Assembly: GCF_052180215.1 (NCBI RefSeq)
Contig: NZ_CP197471.1
Location: 3,744,001 to 3,808,000 of the forward strand
Direction: 5' to 3'
From: Pseudoneobacillus sp052180215
GTDB taxonomy: Bacteria; Bacillota; Bacilli; Bacillales; Cytobacillaceae
DNA length: 64,000 nt
A program made the position numbers and the translations under genes. Under the pieces are notes generated by a model. The model searched no databases. It saw only the letters and a program-made list of their open reading frames with translations, and was not told the DNA's origin. This document shows positions 1 to 8,966 of this stretch, one piece after another; the stretch's first letter is position 1, and each line of letters opens with the position of its first letter.

Positions 1-1076
<1,076 letters not shown>

Positions 1077-1169
1077 GTGTTTGATATAGCTCATAAAGTT
1101 TACTCTGGCTTTTTTTAAAAACTTCTATAATAGAAGCCTTACCTTTGTTAATGTTTGGTTGTTTAGTTT

Positions 1170-1180
1170 TCAAAGAGCAT
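1170..1180 (-). promoter_or_regulatory. rRNA leader boxA-like antitermination element
   Basis: On the minus strand the leader reads GCTCTTTGAAAACTAAAC, the typical Bacillus rRNA boxA-like element between P2 and the mature 16S end. It would load Nus factors for rRNA antitermination; that role is inferred from family knowledge. Confidence 0.7.
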
Positions 1181-1202
1181 TTTTTTCTAACTTACAAATA
1201 CT

Positions 1203-1231
1203 ATATTAGCATATCATTTCGTCGTTGTCAA
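1203..1231 (-). promoter_or_regulatory. rrn promoter P2
   Basis: Minus-strand TTGACA (1231-1226), 17-bp spacer, TAATAT (1208-1203). A near-consensus sigma-A promoter about 130 bp before the mature 16S end, the usual place for rrn P2. Confidence 0.85.
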
Positions 1232-1281
1232 CTTCTGCGAAAACTCACTAATTTTTAAATTTCGTTGCAGCGACATTTACT

Positions 1282-1310
1282 AATATAATACATAGATTCG
1301 TAGAAGTCAA
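1282..1310 (-). promoter_or_regulatory. rrn promoter P1
   Basis: Minus-strand TTGACT (1310-1305), 17-bp spacer, TATATT (1287-1282). It lies 79 bp upstream of P2, giving the tandem P1-P2 arrangement of Bacillus rrn operons, so this is the start of the rrn operon. Confidence 0.8.
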
Positions 1311-1638
1311 CTTCTTTTTAAAATAAACTTTCATCTATCATTTCCTTTCATAAGGAGATGTTTAAAGTAACATACATATTTAGATAATCTATTTTTTCTC
1401 CCAAAACGCAACAATAATAATTAGTTTCATTAAATGAATAATGTAATCAAATACAAAAAAACATTGAATTCAAATGGCGATTACTTACTTCTATAATTCT
1501 GCTGACCTTTGTAACTAATTAACCAATTAATTTTCCCTATCTAGTACACAAACATAAAGGCATCCACATTTTTTTGCTTAACAATAGGAACCTCCTGAGA
1601 CTTATCTACATAAGATTCAACTATCCAGACTAAAGAAG
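1311..1638. other. Intergenic stretch, nothing recognised
   Basis: About 330 bp of AT-rich sequence between the divergent rrn promoter and the methyltransferase gene. I see no open frame of merit, no strong hairpin and no convincing promoter for the rightward gene. Confidence 0.5.
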
Positions 1639-2361
1639 GTGGTTTTTATTAGTAATAATTCATTATATTTGGATTTTTTGTCTAAATTCGGCATTGGTAG
1701 TGCTCATCCAGGAGGGTTACCTCTTACAAAGGAAGTAATGAAAGATGAGGGATTAAATCAGAATTCACTTATTTTAGATGTTGGATGTGGTACTGGCCAG
1801 ACGTCTGCTTATTTAGCCGGTGAATATGGTTCAAAGGTTATTGGGCTTGAGATAAATCCTATTATGATTGAAAAAGCAAAAAATAGAATGATATCACAAC
1901 AATTACCTGTTGAAATTATCCATGGTTCAGTAGAAAGCATCCCTTTTCAGAACGATTCTTTTGATTATGTGATTTCCGAATCAGTGCTAGCTTTTGTCAA
2001 TAAACCAAAGGCTTTGCAGGAAATATTTCGTGTATTAAAAACCGGCGGAAAGATTATTGCCAATGAATTTACATTAAATGAATCACTAGGAATCGCTGAA
2101 AAAAAGGAGATTCAAGAATTCTATGGTTTTGATTCACTTCCCATGGAGAAAGATTGGATTACTTTATTAAATGAAACAGGATTCAGGGATATTAAAATAG
2201 CTCTGGATCACGAATCCATTTTAGAACACACCCCTCCTTCCGAATACAAGTATTCCTCAGATATAGAACCTGAACTATTTACAATCATGATTCAGCATAT
2301 TTTGATGACAATGAAATACCAAGGGATCATGGATGTACGAGTTTTTTCATGTATAAAATAG
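1639..2361 (+). CDS. Class I SAM-dependent methyltransferase
   Basis: A 240-residue Rossmann-fold methyltransferase. Motif I (LDVGCGTG) is at residues 46-53, the acidic residue ending strand 2 (IGLEIN) follows, and ISESVLAFV is the post-II strand. It resembles the UbiE/Methyltransf_11 group; the substrate cannot be named. The start is uncertain. The first in-frame GTG (1639) sits inside the ribosome-binding site AAAGAAGGTGG, so initiation may really be at ATT 1648, 5 nt after it, giving a protein beginning (M)SNNSLYLDFL. The gene stands alone between an rrn operon and a GNAT gene and is not part of the conserved ssrA block, so it may be an accessory gene. Confidence 0.85.
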   Translation: MVFISNNSLYLDFLSKFGIGSAHPGGLPLTKEVMKDEGLNQNSLILDVGCGTGQTSAYLAGEYGSKVIGLEINPIMIEKAKNRMISQQLPVEIIHGSVESIPFQNDSFDYVISESVLAFVNKPKALQEIFRVLKTGGKIIANEFTLNESLGIAEKKEIQEFYGFDSLPMEKDWITLLNETGFRDIKIALDHESILEHTPPSEYKYSSDIEPELFTIMIQHILMTMKYQGIMDVRVFSCIK

Positions 2362-2391
2362 AAAGGGCTTGTATTTATTACAGCCCTTTTT
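2362..2391 (+). terminator. Rho-independent terminator after methyltransferase
   Basis: Stem AAAGGGCT / AGCCCTTT around a 12-nt loop, followed by a T run, directly after the stop codon. Confidence 0.8.
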
Positions 2392-2576
2392 CCATTCTTT
2401 CCTTATTTGATTATAAGTAAATTTCTATCCCACTGCGACAAAGGCATACATAGTTTTATTTCCAACAAACTAAGACGGTAAAAGTTTAATTATTTTTAAT
2501 TTAATAGTTTGTGACACCTTCAGCCTAGTTTAAATATATTAGTACATAAATAGTTTTATTTTTTCGAGGTGCTAAT

Positions 2577-3023
2577 ATGACAATAAGAAAAGCAAACGAA
2601 ATAGAAACTGACTACATTCTTAAATTTTCAGGAAATGTAATAAATGAAAGTTCTATGGGTTACGCAGCCAATAATTATCAAAATTCTTATAATATGTTTT
2701 TGCCAATCATTTTGAACGGTGGCTATTATTTGGTTGAAGAAGAAAACAGAAAGATTAAAGGCTGGATTTTGTTGACTAAAGACCGAAATCTGTTAACTGG
2801 AAAAGAAATTGGGCATCTTCTTCATTTATATGTATTTCCAAGATATCGAGATAGAGGTATTGGTAAGCAATTAATGGAGGCTGCAATTAAGGAACTATGG
2901 GCAAGGAAAATAGAAACCGTTCAATTGAATGTATTCACTGGAAACCCAGCTAAAGCTATGTACGAAAAACTAGGTTTCAAAAAAATTTCTTCTGTTATGG
3001 AATTAAATATAAATAAAGCATAA
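2577..3023 (+). CDS. GNAT family N-acetyltransferase
   Basis: A 148-residue single-domain GNAT acetyltransferase. The acetyl-CoA pyrophosphate-binding motif A is visible as LHLYVFPRYRDRGIGKQLM (residues 82-100, with the R-x-x-G-x-G core), followed by motif B (NPAKAMYEKLGFKK) near residue 125. It transfers acetyl from acetyl-CoA to an amine that cannot be predicted. GAGGTG lies 6 nt before the ATG. It is monocistronic, flanked by the methyltransferase and the tmRNA gene. A hairpin (AAGCATAAG...CTTATGCTT, 3014-3050) overlaps the stop codon but lacks a good T run on this strand. Confidence 0.88.
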   Translation: MTIRKANEIETDYILKFSGNVINESSMGYAANNYQNSYNMFLPIILNGGYYLVEEENRKIKGWILLTKDRNLLTGKEIGHLLHLYVFPRYRDRGIGKQLMEAAIKELWARKIETVQLNVFTGNPAKAMYEKLGFKKISSVMELNINKA

Positions 3024-3057
3024 GCTTTCCAAACGGAAAACTTATGCTTGACGTCAT

Positions 3058-3094
3058 GTAAAAAAATAAAAACCACCAAATATGTATTTGGTGG
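3058..3094 (-). terminator. tmRNA terminator
   Basis: Minus strand: stem CCACCAAATA / TATTTGGTGG followed by a T-rich tract. The first arm includes the mature CCACCA 3' end of tmRNA, so processing must cut inside the hairpin. Confidence 0.8.
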
Positions 3095-3447
3095 AGACGG
3101 TGGGAGTCGAACCCACGTCCAAAGATATCGGCACTTAAGCTTCTACGAGTGTAGTCGACATATTGGCGCTTCGCTGAGCCTTTTGCCTATCGACAGGCGT
3201 CCGGTCAGCTAGTCTGGTTGTTCTCTTCCATTGTCCTCAGACGGTGGACTCCGGCGTAGCCTACTAAGAGTGAGTCCGCTACCGTACCACATAGGCGATG
3301 GACGGGCGAACAGCTATGCAGTATTAAGCTGCGAAAGCTAAGTTATTGTTAGTTTTGCCAGTTATTGGCTTTGACGTTTTAACGAGGCCGATCCCCTCGA
3401 CTCGCCACCTAAGCTCGAACTACCCCTGTCGAATCCGTAGCGTCCCC
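3089..3447 (-). ncRNA. ssrA: tmRNA (transfer-messenger RNA)
   Basis: A 359-nt tmRNA on the minus strand. The 5' end GGGGACGTTACGGATTCGAC-like block is at 3447-3428 and the T-arm/acceptor (GGTTCGACTCCCACC) ends in an encoded CCA at 3089. The tag reading frame runs from 3359 to 3324: resume codon GGC, encoding GKTNNNLAFAA and TAA, so the full degradation tag is (A)GKTNNNLAFAA, ending in the hydrophobic-AA signal recognised by ClpXP. It rescues ribosomes stalled on broken mRNAs together with SmpB, whose gene lies immediately upstream. Confidence 0.97.
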
Positions 3448-3567
3448 ATTATAAAATGGTCAGCAGCTTTTACGCTTGCTTGACGTCGGAAGCTCATTTG
3501 TAAGTTTGAGCTAAGTTGGTGTCGCAACTCTTATGATTTATTATCTCGTAACCTTGCGACATTTATT

Positions 3568-3595
3568 ATTATATCACAGAGCAATGCAATTTCAA
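3568..3595 (-). promoter_or_regulatory. ssrA promoter
   Basis: Minus-strand TTGAAA (3595-3590), 16-bp spacer, TATAAT (3573-3568). It gives a precursor with about 115 nt of leader before the mature 5' end. The leader holds an inverted repeat TGTCGCAA...TTGCGACA (3508-3564). RNase P would remove it. Confidence 0.75.
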
Positions 3596-3647
3596 TTGTA
3601 AGTTACTGTAAAATAAATTCCAATTCTGGGTAACAACTGTTTTACAA

Positions 3648-4112
3648 TTACTTTTGACGATCGCGGAATGCTCTTTCGATTTCACGTTTGGCCTCTTTTT
3701 TCTTTAGATCCTCACGCTTATCGTAATTCTTTTTACCCTTAGCAAGTCCAATTAAAACCTTCGCATAACCATTTTTTAAATAAAGCTTTAATGGAACTAA
3801 AGCATATCCTGCTTCCTTCGTTTCACCGATTAATTTGGCAATTTCACGGTTATGAAGTAAAAGCTTTCTCGTGCGGAGTGGGTCATGGTTATAGCGATTC
3901 CCTTGTTCATATGGGCTTACATGCATACTGTACAGCCAAGCTTCACCATTTTGAATTCTTGCATATGAATCCTTTAAGTTTACTCTGCCTGCACGGATTG
4001 CCTTTATTTCAGTTCCTTGTAAAACTAAGCCAGCTTCATAGGTCTCTTCGATGAAAAAGTCATGATAGGCTTTTTTATTATTCGCAATTAATTTTCCTTC
4101 GCCTTTTGGCAT
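3648..4112 (-). CDS. smpB: SsrA-binding protein SmpB
   Basis: A 154-residue SmpB, the tmRNA partner that enters the A site of stalled ribosomes and mimics the codon-anticodon helix. Recognised by the N-terminal IANNKKAYHDFFIEETYEAG, the core GTEIKAIRAGRVNLKDSYA and the basic C-terminal tail KKNYDKREDLKKKEAKREI. The ATG at 4112 is chosen because GGGGGAG lies 7-8 nt upstream; a TTG six codons earlier lies inside that ribosome-binding site region. It follows rnr by about 100 bp and precedes ssrA, the conserved trans-translation block of Bacilli. Confidence 0.97.
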   Translation of the reverse strand: MPKGEGKLIANNKKAYHDFFIEETYEAGLVLQGTEIKAIRAGRVNLKDSYARIQNGEAWLYSMHVSPYEQGNRYNHDPLRTRKLLLHNREIAKLIGETKEAGYALVPLKLYLKNGYAKVLIGLAKGKKNYDKREDLKKKEAKREIERAFRDRQK

Positions 4113-4173
4113 CTGTCTCTCCCCCTTCAAAACGGGTTATGAATTTTATTTTACCAAAATATTCACAAGGATG

Positions 4174-4206
4174 AAAGAGAGCCGATTCATAAATGAACCA
4201 GCTCTA
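4174..4206 (-). terminator. Weak terminator or attenuator between rnr and smpB
   Basis: Minus-strand hairpin with AGAGCTGGTTCATT / AATCGGCTCT arms, followed by only a short T-rich tract (CTCTTTC). It may reduce rather than stop read-through from rnr into smpB. Confidence 0.4.
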
Positions 4207-4214
4207 CTTTAAAC

Positions 4215-6683
4215 TTATTTACGTTTTTTCGGTTTACGTTTCGCACTAGGAGCATTTTCATAGAATTTGCGTTTCTTTTTCGGCTTTTTGCCTTCTCCTG
4301 CAGCAGCCTGACCGCCGCCTTCACCACTTCTACCTTGACTAGCTGATGGTCGACCCTCGCCACCACGACGGCCTTTTCCACCACCAGAGCTAGATGGACG
4401 GCCATCACCGCGTCTGCCTTGACCTCCGCCTGAACCTGACGGACGACCTTCGCCACGTCGACCTTGACCTCCGCCTCTTGAAGGAGTACCTTCTGGACCT
4501 TTCGAGCGGAAAATCTTTTTCGTATCACTTCTTTCACGACGAGTGCCTTTCATGCCAACTACTTCAAAATCAATCGATCTTTCTTCTTTGTTAACATTTA
4601 TAACACGAACGGTGATCTCATCACCAATTCTAAAAACATTCCCTGTTCGCTCACCAATCATCGCAAAATGGCGCTCATCATATCGATAGTAGTCATCGGT
4701 TAAGTAGCTAACGTGAACAAGACCTTCAATCGTATTTGGAAGTTCAACGAACATACCAAAGTTGGTAACAGAGCTAATGATACCATCGTATTCGACACCA
4801 ATTTTGTCTTCCATGAACTCTGCTTTTTTCAATTCATCCGTTTCACGTTCGGCATCAACGGCACGACGTTCCATTCTAGATGAATGGTCGGCAATTTCAG
4901 GAAGGCGTGCATTCCATTTTTGACGGGTTGCATCGTCTATCTTCCCTTCAATTAAGTAAGTACGGATTAAACGATGGACGATTAAATCCGGATAACGTCT
5001 AATCGGTGAAGTGAAGTGTGTGTAAAATTCCGTTGAAAGTCCAAAGTGCCCTAGGCTTTCTGGGTCATACTTTGCTTGCTGCATCGATCTTAACATGACA
5101 GTCGAAACAACCATCTCTTCTGGTTTGCCTTGTACCTCTTCAATAATTTGCTGAAGAGCGCGAGGGTGAACATCATTGGCTGTTCCTCTTACAAGATATC
5201 CGAAGTTTGTAATAAACTCGAAGAACCGTTGGAGCTTATCTTCCTTTGGATCCTCATGGATACGATAGATAAACGGAACATCCATCCAGTGGAAATGCTC
5301 GGCAACCGTTTCGTTTGCGGCTAACATGAATTCCTCGATTAGACGTTCCGCAACTGAACGCTCTCGAAGCACAACATCAACTGGCTTTCCGTCCTCTTCT
5401 ACTAGAACCTTAGCTTCTTTAAAATCAAAGTCAATCGCACCACGGTTCATGCGCTTTTCTCGTAATATTTGTGCTAACTCTTCCATTAATTGAAACATTG
5501 GAACTAATGGTTCATATCGTTTCATGACTTCTTCATCTTTATCGACAAGAATTTTATTCACGTCAGAGTACGTCATGCGCTCTGTTGTTTTAATCACACT
5601 TTGAAAAATTTCATGCCCAACGACTTCCCCAGTTGGTGTAATTTCCATATGACAGGATAATGTTAGGCGATCCACTTTCGGATTTAACGAACAGATTCCG
5701 TTGGATAATCGGTGTGGAATCATCGGGATAACACGGTCCACTAAATACACACTCGTTCCACGGTCTGCCGCTTCTCGGTCAATTGGTGATTCCTCTGTCA
5801 CATAATACGTAACATCGGCAATATGTACACCTAGCTTATAGTTCCCATTTTCTAATTTTTGAACAGTAACCGCATCGTCCAAATCCTTGGCATCTGCTCC
5901 GTCAATCGTCACGATCACTTCATTCCGTAAGTCACGGCGATTCTTGATTTCACTTGGATCAATTTCGCCCGGTGTGTTATTTGCGTGTTCGATAGCATCT
6001 TCAGGAAATGGTCCCGGTAACCCATGCTTATGAATAACAGAAAGGATATCAACACCGGGGTCATTCTTATGACCAAGGATCTCAGTTACTTCTCCCTCTG
6101 CACTTTTTCTACCTTCTGGATAGCTTGTCAGATGTACGACAACTTTGTGACCTTCCACTGCCCCTTTAGAAGCTGCTTTCGGGATAAAGACATCACTAGC
6201 AAATTTTTTATCGTCCGGAATCACAAATCCGAAGTTTTTGCTTTCCACATAGGTTCCTACAATTTGCTTAATCCCTCTTTCTAAGATGCGGACAATGGAT
6301 CCTTCACGTCTTTGACCCGAAGTTTCCGAGGATATCCTCGCTAAAACGATGTCTCCATGCATCGCATTATTCGTCTCAGTTGGCGGAATAAAAATATCAT
6401 CCATTCCTGGTTCATCGGGGATCACGAAAGCAAAGCCTTTTGCATGCCCAGTCAATTTACCACGAATAAGATTCATTTTTTCCGGCAACCCGTAACGGTT
6501 ACTTCTCGTACGTACGACAAGCCCCCTTTCCTCCATAATCACAAGAGCCTTAACAAAATCCTTAAAATCAGCGGAATCTTCGATGCCAAAGGCTTGCTCT
6601 AGCTCTTGAACGGTTAAGGGTTTATAGGTTTCATCTTTCATATGACGCAGTAACCGGTCTATATGATTTTGTATTTCACTCAT
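4215..6683 (-). CDS. rnr: Ribonuclease R with RG-rich tail
   Basis: An 822-residue RNase II/R family 3'-5' exoribonuclease that degrades structured RNA and, with tmRNA, faulty mRNAs. Order: N-terminal helix-turn-helix (about 1-70), cold-shock OB domains (70-215), RNB catalytic domain with the metal-binding acidic cluster DGADAKDLDDAV (261-272) and S1 domain (about 635-720). The last ~95 residues form a low-complexity tail built of repeats such as GGGQGRRGEGRPSGS, ending in a lysine/arginine cluster. B. subtilis RNase R, as I recall, is about 780 residues with a shorter basic tail, so the RG repeats are an extension here. The start has a good GGAGG at -10. It is cotranscribed with the esterase and probably secG. 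Confidence 0.97.
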   Translation of the reverse strand: MSEIQNHIDRLLRHMKDETYKPLTVQELEQAFGIEDSADFKDFVKALVIMEERGLVVRTRSNRYGLPEKMNLIRGKLTGHAKGFAFVIPDEPGMDDIFIPPTETNNAMHGDIVLARISSETSGQRREGSIVRILERGIKQIVGTYVESKNFGFVIPDDKKFASDVFIPKAASKGAVEGHKVVVHLTSYPEGRKSAEGEVTEILGHKNDPGVDILSVIHKHGLPGPFPEDAIEHANNTPGEIDPSEIKNRRDLRNEVIVTIDGADAKDLDDAVTVQKLENGNYKLGVHIADVTYYVTEESPIDREAADRGTSVYLVDRVIPMIPHRLSNGICSLNPKVDRLTLSCHMEITPTGEVVGHEIFQSVIKTTERMTYSDVNKILVDKDEEVMKRYEPLVPMFQLMEELAQILREKRMNRGAIDFDFKEAKVLVEEDGKPVDVVLRERSVAERLIEEFMLAANETVAEHFHWMDVPFIYRIHEDPKEDKLQRFFEFITNFGYLVRGTANDVHPRALQQIIEEVQGKPEEMVVSTVMLRSMQQAKYDPESLGHFGLSTEFYTHFTSPIRRYPDLIVHRLIRTYLIEGKIDDATRQKWNARLPEIADHSSRMERRAVDAERETDELKKAEFMEDKIGVEYDGIISSVTNFGMFVELPNTIEGLVHVSYLTDDYYRYDERHFAMIGERTGNVFRIGDEITVRVINVNKEERSIDFEVVGMKGTRRERSDTKKIFRSKGPEGTPSRGGGQGRRGEGRPSGSGGGQGRRGDGRPSSSGGGKGRRGGEGRPSASQGRSGEGGGQAAAGEGKKPKKKRKFYENAPSAKRKPKKRK

Positions 6684-6749
6684 TCTTCAAACCTCCTTTA
6701 TAGTGGGGTTGTTCCTTTTTAAAAATAGGAACAAAGTTTTCAATTATTT

Positions 6750-7496
6750 CTATTCTGCCCAATCTAGTTTTTCTAAAAACTGATAAACATCTTCGTGTAA
6801 TTGCTCTTTTTCTTTATCGAGCGTTATCACATGACCAGATTCTTCGTACCATTTTAATTCTTTAACCGGTGATTCCACCTCATTAAAGATAATGTTAGCA
6901 CTCTCCGTGTTAATCATGTGGTCATGTCTTGCTTGAACCACAAAAGTTGGGGCATAAATCATATCCACATTTTCACGAACTTCTTTTATTAAATTTTGAA
7001 GAGCTTTTAGTGTGGACATTGGTGTTTTGGCAAACTCGATCATTTCCTGTTCGATTTGCTCGTCTGTTTTTCCTTCTCGTTTCTTATATTCGCGAGCATA
7101 GTCTAGTATTCCTTTATACATGACTTCCTCACTTTTAATATGCATTGGAGCACACATAGGAACGATACCCTTTATAGGTAGAGTGTAACCCAATTTCAGG
7201 GAAAATACCCCACCTAGCGATAATCCGGCAACGGCGATTTCATTATGACCCTTCTCTTTTAAGTGTTGGTAGCCTTGTAAGACATCCTGCCACCAATCCT
7301 CAGGGCCCGTATGTACTAATTCTTCTGGTGGAACGCCATGCCCTTTATAATGTGGTGCATGACAGGTATACCCTCTTGCTTCAAGGTAACGACCAAGCAT
7401 GCGAACATCGGAGGAATTCCCCGTAAAACCATGTAATAATAAAACCGCTCGTTTTCCTCCCTCAAACGTAAATGGTTTTGGTAAGGCAATTTTCAT
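6750..7496 (-). CDS. est: Carboxylesterase, Est30/YvaK type
   Basis: A 248-residue alpha/beta-hydrolase of the thermostable Bacillus/Geobacillus carboxylesterase family. The oxyanion motif LLLHGFTGN is at 19-27, the nucleophile elbow GLSLG places Ser93, Asp192 is in ARHDHM and His222 in SGHVI, matching the family triad. It hydrolyses short acyl esters in the cytoplasm; the natural substrate is unknown. The ATG at 7496 has AAAGGAGA upstream; an in-frame start 13 codons earlier would add a non-conserved leader. It sits between the ferritin-like gene and rnr, as in other Bacilli. Confidence 0.93.
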   Translation of the reverse strand: MKIALPKPFTFEGGKRAVLLLHGFTGNSSDVRMLGRYLEARGYTCHAPHYKGHGVPPEELVHTGPEDWWQDVLQGYQHLKEKGHNEIAVAGLSLGGVFSLKLGYTLPIKGIVPMCAPMHIKSEEVMYKGILDYAREYKKREGKTDEQIEQEMIEFAKTPMSTLKALQNLIKEVRENVDMIYAPTFVVQARHDHMINTESANIIFNEVESPVKELKWYEESGHVITLDKEKEQLHEDVYQFLEKLDWAE

Positions 7497-7689
7497 TCTA
7501 TTTCTATCTCCTTTATATCTAATCGTTATATTCATTATTGTTAATATCGTTCATTTTTTCCTTCTTATTAGTTTTAACAAAGTAAACGGGAACATTCCAG
7601 AAAAAAGACTGAGACAAAGGGGAAGTTGAAAAGAATTTGAAGAAGCAGCTACTTAACCAGGTGTCTGCACTGCACTTTAGCACATCACC

Positions 7690-7720
7690 GCACTGGGGGT
7701 CTGACCCCCAGTGCTTTAAA
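7690..7720. repeat. REP-like palindrome, copy 1
   Basis: Palindrome with core GGGGGTCTGACCCCC flanked by GCACT/AGTGC and a TTTAAA end. It overlaps the 3' end of the ferritin-like gene, whose last Leu codon and TAA stop are inside the repeat edge. Confidence 0.8.
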
Positions 7721-8147
7721 GCAGTAAACGATTTAGGAGTTGGACGTGTTGGCGGTCTTTGTCTAGGATGGTTTCGATGAGCTGTTTGCTTTCGTCATCG
7801 AGGTCACCCTTGACTATTTCTTCTGAGACTTGAATACCATAGTAGTCTTCTCCTTTTAAAGCCGTTTTCACGAGACCCTCTGTGTCATCTGGTATCATGA
7901 ATTGAGAAAAATAATTTTGAATGGAACCGATTGGTCCTTCGTCATCAACGGGTGTTCCACCTAAATTTTGAATCCGCTCTGCCACCATTGCCGCATGCTG
8001 TTTATGCTCTTGCTGCAGCTTTTGAAACTCTTCTTTCATCACAGGATCATGAACTTTTTGTATTAAATGTTCATAAGAGTGAATCCCCATATATTGTCCT
8101 TTTAAAAAGGCATTCAACTCTTTTATAACAACCTCTTTATTTTCCAT
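7716..8147 (-). CDS. Ferritin-like four-helix-bundle protein (DUF2383-like)
   Basis: A 143-residue all-alpha cytoplasmic protein with a ferritin/rubrerythrin-like pattern: YMGIHSYEHLI near residue 18, KLQQEHKQHAAMVAERI near 43-59 and a C-terminal EEIVKGDLDDESKQLIETIL helix. It resembles the DUF2383 ferritin-like proteins of spore formers; whether it binds metal is not shown, as only some E/H ligands are in place. ATG 8147 follows AAGGAAGGTG with ideal spacing, whereas the GTG at 8156 lies inside that site. The end of the gene runs into a REP-like palindrome that supplies its CTT TAA terminus. Confidence 0.75.
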   Translation of the reverse strand: MENKEVVIKELNAFLKGQYMGIHSYEHLIQKVHDPVMKEEFQKLQQEHKQHAAMVAERIQNLGGTPVDDEGPIGSIQNYFSQFMIPDDTEGLVKTALKGEDYYGIQVSEEIVKGDLDDESKQLIETILDKDRQHVQLLNRLLL

Positions 8148-8205
8148 ATAAGACACCTTCCTTTTTTATAGTATTGTTCGAAAAAAAGGAGATATCCCAT
8201 ACATG

Positions 8206-8233
8206 CAAAAAGCCGCCCTGCTTTAGGACGGCT
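8206..8233 (-). terminator. secG terminator
   Basis: Minus-strand hairpin AGCCGTCCT / AGGGCGGCT followed by TTTTT, directly after secG. Confidence 0.85.
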
Positions 8234-8247
8234 CCATCGTACAAAAA

Positions 8248-8481
8248 TTAAAGTTTAAAATAAGCAACACCAATCGTAAGTAAGAAGAACAATACAACTA
8301 GAACGATCGTAATGCGGTGTAAGACTAGGTCAAGTCCTCTTGCCTTTTGTTTACCGAATAATTGCTCGGCTCCACCAGAAATCGCTCCAGAAAGTCCTGC
8401 GCTTTTCCCTGATTGTAAAAGAACTGTCGCAATAAGACCAATACATACGATAACTAATAAAATAACTAATACTGTGTGCAC
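8248..8481 (-). CDS. secG: Preprotein translocase subunit SecG
   Basis: A 77-residue membrane protein, the small accessory subunit of the SecYEG channel. Two transmembrane helices (about 2-22 and 54-74) flank the conserved cytoplasmic loop LLQSGKSAGLSGAISGGAEQ. Translation starts at GTG 8481: AGGAGG lies 8 nt upstream and the resulting (M)HTVLVILLV aligns with other Bacillus SecG starts, while the earlier GTG overlaps the ribosome-binding site. It is in the conserved order secG-esterase-rnr-smpB-ssrA. Confidence 0.96.
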   Translation of the reverse strand: MHTVLVILLVIVCIGLIATVLLQSGKSAGLSGAISGGAEQLFGKQKARGLDLVLHRITIVLVVLFFLLTIGVAYFKL

Positions 8482-8787
8482 GAAAGCCACCTCCTGAAAA
8501 AACGTACATTCTGCATTAGTATTAATTTATCATAAATTCCCAAAGTGGACAATAGCAGAGTAAAGGCAAATAGTGGACAACCCTATTCAAAAGAGGTCTA
8601 ACCTGTTGATAACTACTGAAATGAGCAAAATATTTATATTTTTTTAAAAAATTCCTGTGGGTATCTCTATTTTTATGTAGATATGTAGATAAGTATGGGG
8701 ATACAATCTGTATTTTTTTAAATAACACTCCTCATAACTTCAAATAACTGTGGATAGATGGCGTGCTATTTTTCGAAAAAATGAGTT

Positions 8788-8880
8788 ATCCGACTTTTGA
8801 GAGCCGATATCCGAGTTTCGAAAGTAGTTATCCGAGTTTCGTGACCAGTTATCCGACTTTTTAAAGGATGTTTCCGACTT
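8788..8880. repeat. Array of five 21-bp units (TTATCCGACTTT motif)
   Basis: The motif (GT)TATCCGA(C/G)TTT recurs with starts at 8788, 8809, 8830, 8851 and 8872, exactly 21 bp apart. Bases between the motifs vary. The array fills the 485-bp gap between secG and the eno terminator. Two short open frames here (8522-8728 and 8740-8952, minus) have no ribosome-binding site and read through repeats; I do not consider them genes. Confidence 0.85.
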
Positions 8881-8920
8881 TGTCACAATTTCAGCGCATC
8901 TCTCGGGCTCAGCAGCACTA

Positions 8921-8954
8921 AAAAAAAAGAAAGTAGCAGCCACCGCTGCCACTC
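8921..8954 (-). terminator. eno (glycolysis operon) terminator
   Basis: Minus-strand stem AGTGGCAGC / GCTGCTACT followed by TTCTTTTTTTTT, about 15 bp after the eno stop. Confidence 0.9.
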
Positions 8955-8966
8955 CCTTTTTAAAAA

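Noticed and set aside
1077..3057. Genomic island between the rrn operon and ssrA
   Set aside because: Two stand-alone genes are not enough; no integrase, direct repeat or attachment site was seen next to the tmRNA gene.
4187..4537. 116-residue frame within the end of rnr
   Set aside because: It is a frame-shifted reading of the GC-rich RG-repeat region.
8522..8952. Two small minus-strand frames between secG and eno
   Set aside because: They run through the 21-bp array and the eno terminator, lack ribosome-binding sites and resemble no protein.
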